The notes under the pieces were generated by a model, which was given only the letters and a program-made list of their open reading frames with translations, was not told the origin of the DNA and ran no database searches. From Psychrobacter sp. (GTDB lineage Bacteria; Pseudomonadota; Gammaproteobacteria; Pseudomonadales; Moraxellaceae): a stretch of 7,364 nucleotides of DNA. The stretch lies in NCBI GenBank assembly GCA_012270355.1, contig JAAXIL010000142.1:1-7364 (forward strand), written 5' to 3'. Of the stretch, positions 6,511 to 7,364 are shown one piece after another. The position numbers and the translations under genes were made by a program. The first letter of the stretch is position 1. The number at the start of each line of letters is the position of its first letter.

Positions 6511-6544
6511 ATCAGTGTTAATTCAAAATCAGTGTTAATTCAAA
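6511..6544 (-). repeat. Perfect 17-base tandem duplication across the RND stop codon
   Basis: On the plus strand ATCAGTGTTAATTCAAA occurs at 6511-6527 and again, with no spacer, at 6528-6544. The copy at 6528-6544 contains the TAA stop of the RND gene (6535-6537). The second copy lies wholly in the spacer before the channel gene. The left end also takes part in an imperfect inverted repeat (6497-6521; arms TTATCACT and AGTGTTAA, seven of eight pairs). Confidence 0.9.
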
Positions 6545-7364
6545 TTATTTCCAAAATTATCAGGTTGGGATGAGGTCGTTTGCGTTTGCGTACGTGGCTC
6601 ATTCATTCCATCATTCGGTCGATTGTCATCCCCTTGATTGTCCTGCTTATAAGGAAAAATTGACCGCACCCAAATGTAGAACATCGGAATAAAGAACACA
6701 CCAAGCAGGGTGGCACTCACCACCCCACCCAGCACACTCGTGCCAATGGCAGTTTGGCTACCCGAACCTGCACCTGTGGCGAGGAATAATGGCACAACGC
6801 CCATGCCAAAGGCAAGCGAGGTCATGACAATGGGTCGCAAACGTTGGCGGGCTGCCGTCATCACCGATTCTTTGAGTGAATAACCTGCCTCTTGATATTC
6901 TTTGGCAAATTCAATAATTAAAATGGCGTTTTTGGCAGAGAGACCAACGACGGTGAGCAAGCCGACTTGCAAATAAATGTCATTGGCAAACTGGCGTAGC
7001 CAAGTAAACAACGCTGCCCCAAGTACGCCAAGCGGAATGACGAGCAACACGGCAACGGGAACCGTCCAACTCTCATACAATGCTGCCAAACATAAGAACA
7101 CCACCAGTATCGACAAAGCATAGAGCAGGGGGGCTTGTGACCCTGATTTTTGCTCTTCTAAGGACAAGCCTGTCCACTCATAACTGATACCCTCAGGCAA
7201 TTGACCGACCATCTCTTCCATGGCCGTCATCGCATCGCCTGAACTCAAACCAGGGGCGGCATTGCCTTGCAGGTTCATGGAAGGTAGGCTGTTATAACGG
7301 GTCAGCCGGGGGGAGCCAGAAGGGCATTCTGGGTTTGAAAATGCCGGAGCGGGTAGGAGCTGCC
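6535..7364 (-). CDS. RND (HAE1/AcrB family) multidrug efflux transporter, C-terminal part, 5' end outside the window
   Basis: This is the inner-membrane proton/drug antiporter of an AcrB/MexB/AdeB-type pump. The frame is open to the window edge. The ATG at 7276-7278 is internal, because the 28 codons before it include SPRLTRYNSLPSM, matching AcrB just before its SMEILGQAAPG stretch. Numbering from that Met, the end of the second porter domain (about 1-45) is followed by five membrane segments corresponding to TM8-TM12 (about 50-70, 73-92, 103-122, 147-168, 178-205). Visible hallmarks are VVFLCLAALYESW, VGLLTVVGLSAKNAILIIEFA (in two overlapping parts) and RLRPIVMTSLAFGMGVVPL. K116, R146 and T153 correspond to the proton-relay Lys, Arg and Thr of AcrB. 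The tail after TM12 is a polar Gln/Asn/Asp-rich stretch of about 40 residues. The channel gene follows after 48 bases; a periplasmic adaptor gene would be expected upstream, outside the window. Within about 60 bases of the edge the usual Trp before GSPRL is absent, perhaps through sequence errors. Confidence 0.93.
   Translation of the reverse strand, partial: QLLPAPAFSNPECPSGSPRLTRYNSLPSMNLQGNAAPGLSSGDAMTAMEEMVGQLPEGISYEWTGLSLEEQKSGSQAPLLYALSILVVFLCLAALYESWTVPVAVLLVIPLGVLGAALFTWLRQFANDIYLQVGLLTVVGLSAKNAILIIEFAKEYQEAGYSLKESVMTAARQRLRPIVMTSLAFGMGVVPLFLATGAGSGSQTAIGTSVLGGVVSATLLGVFFIPMFYIWVRSIFPYKQDNQGDDNRPNDGMNEPRTQTQTTSSQPDNFGNNLN

Noticed and set aside
6497..6521. Inverted repeat as an intrinsic terminator after the RND gene
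   Set aside because: On the minus strand the arms are followed by A residues, not T, and the stem is AT-rich with a mismatch and a 9-base loop.
7276..7278. ATG as the start of a short 247-residue membrane protein
   Set aside because: The upstream codons in frame encode the AcrB-like SPRLTRYNSLPS stretch, so this Met is internal to a pump gene cut by the window edge.
1..7364. Mobile element, CRISPR, tRNA or toxin-antitoxin content
   Set aside because: No terminal inverted repeats, transposase motifs, spaced repeats, cloverleaf sequences or small paired genes were seen; the genes are ordinary chromosomal ones.

Overview
The window reads as a chromosomal segment of a gammaproteobacterium, most likely a member of the Moraxellaceae (Moraxella, Psychrobacter or Acinetobacter relatives). 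This placement is an inference. It rests on an RnfB/RsxB-type ferredoxin without a membrane anchor sitting directly beside nth, on a FimL/ChpA-like protein, on tandem rnhA-dnaQ genes, and on an AcrB/OprM-type efflux pair. Base composition looks moderate. No RNA genes, insertion sequences, phage genes or CRISPR arrays were seen. Every credible gene is on the minus strand, so the biological order runs from position 7364 down to 1.

In transcription order the layout is as follows. (1) The C-terminal part of an inner-membrane RND drug/proton antiporter (7364-6535, 5' end outside the window). (2) Its outer-membrane lipoprotein channel of the OprM/NodT family, with an unusual C-terminal tail of about 107 residues (6486-4708). 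(3) rnhA, RNase HI (4697-4167), only 10 bases after the channel gene. (4) dnaQ, the proofreading subunit of DNA polymerase III, with an N-terminal extension of about 97 residues (4152-3160). (5) After 158 bases holding a good extended -10 promoter, a FimL-like protein (3001-1289) followed by a strong intrinsic terminator. (6) rsxB (1196-369) and nth (358 to the window edge), 10 bases apart.

Genes 1-4 are packed so tightly that no intrinsic terminator fits between channel, rnhA and dnaQ. Efflux and replication-fidelity genes therefore probably share transcripts. The most interesting detail is a run of nine A residues in the last codons of rnhA. It forms a classical -1 slippery heptamer. A -1 slip there, or one extra A, joins rnhA in frame to dnaQ and would give a 512-residue RNase HI-epsilon fusion. 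As far as I recall, some Acinetobacter encode these two enzymes as one bifunctional protein.

Both window ends look imperfect. nth has an in-frame stop replacing a conserved Tyr codon 62 bases from the left edge, with homology continuing past it. The RND gene has an atypical stretch within about 60 bases of the right edge. If the window is a whole contig, both may be end-of-contig errors rather than biology.
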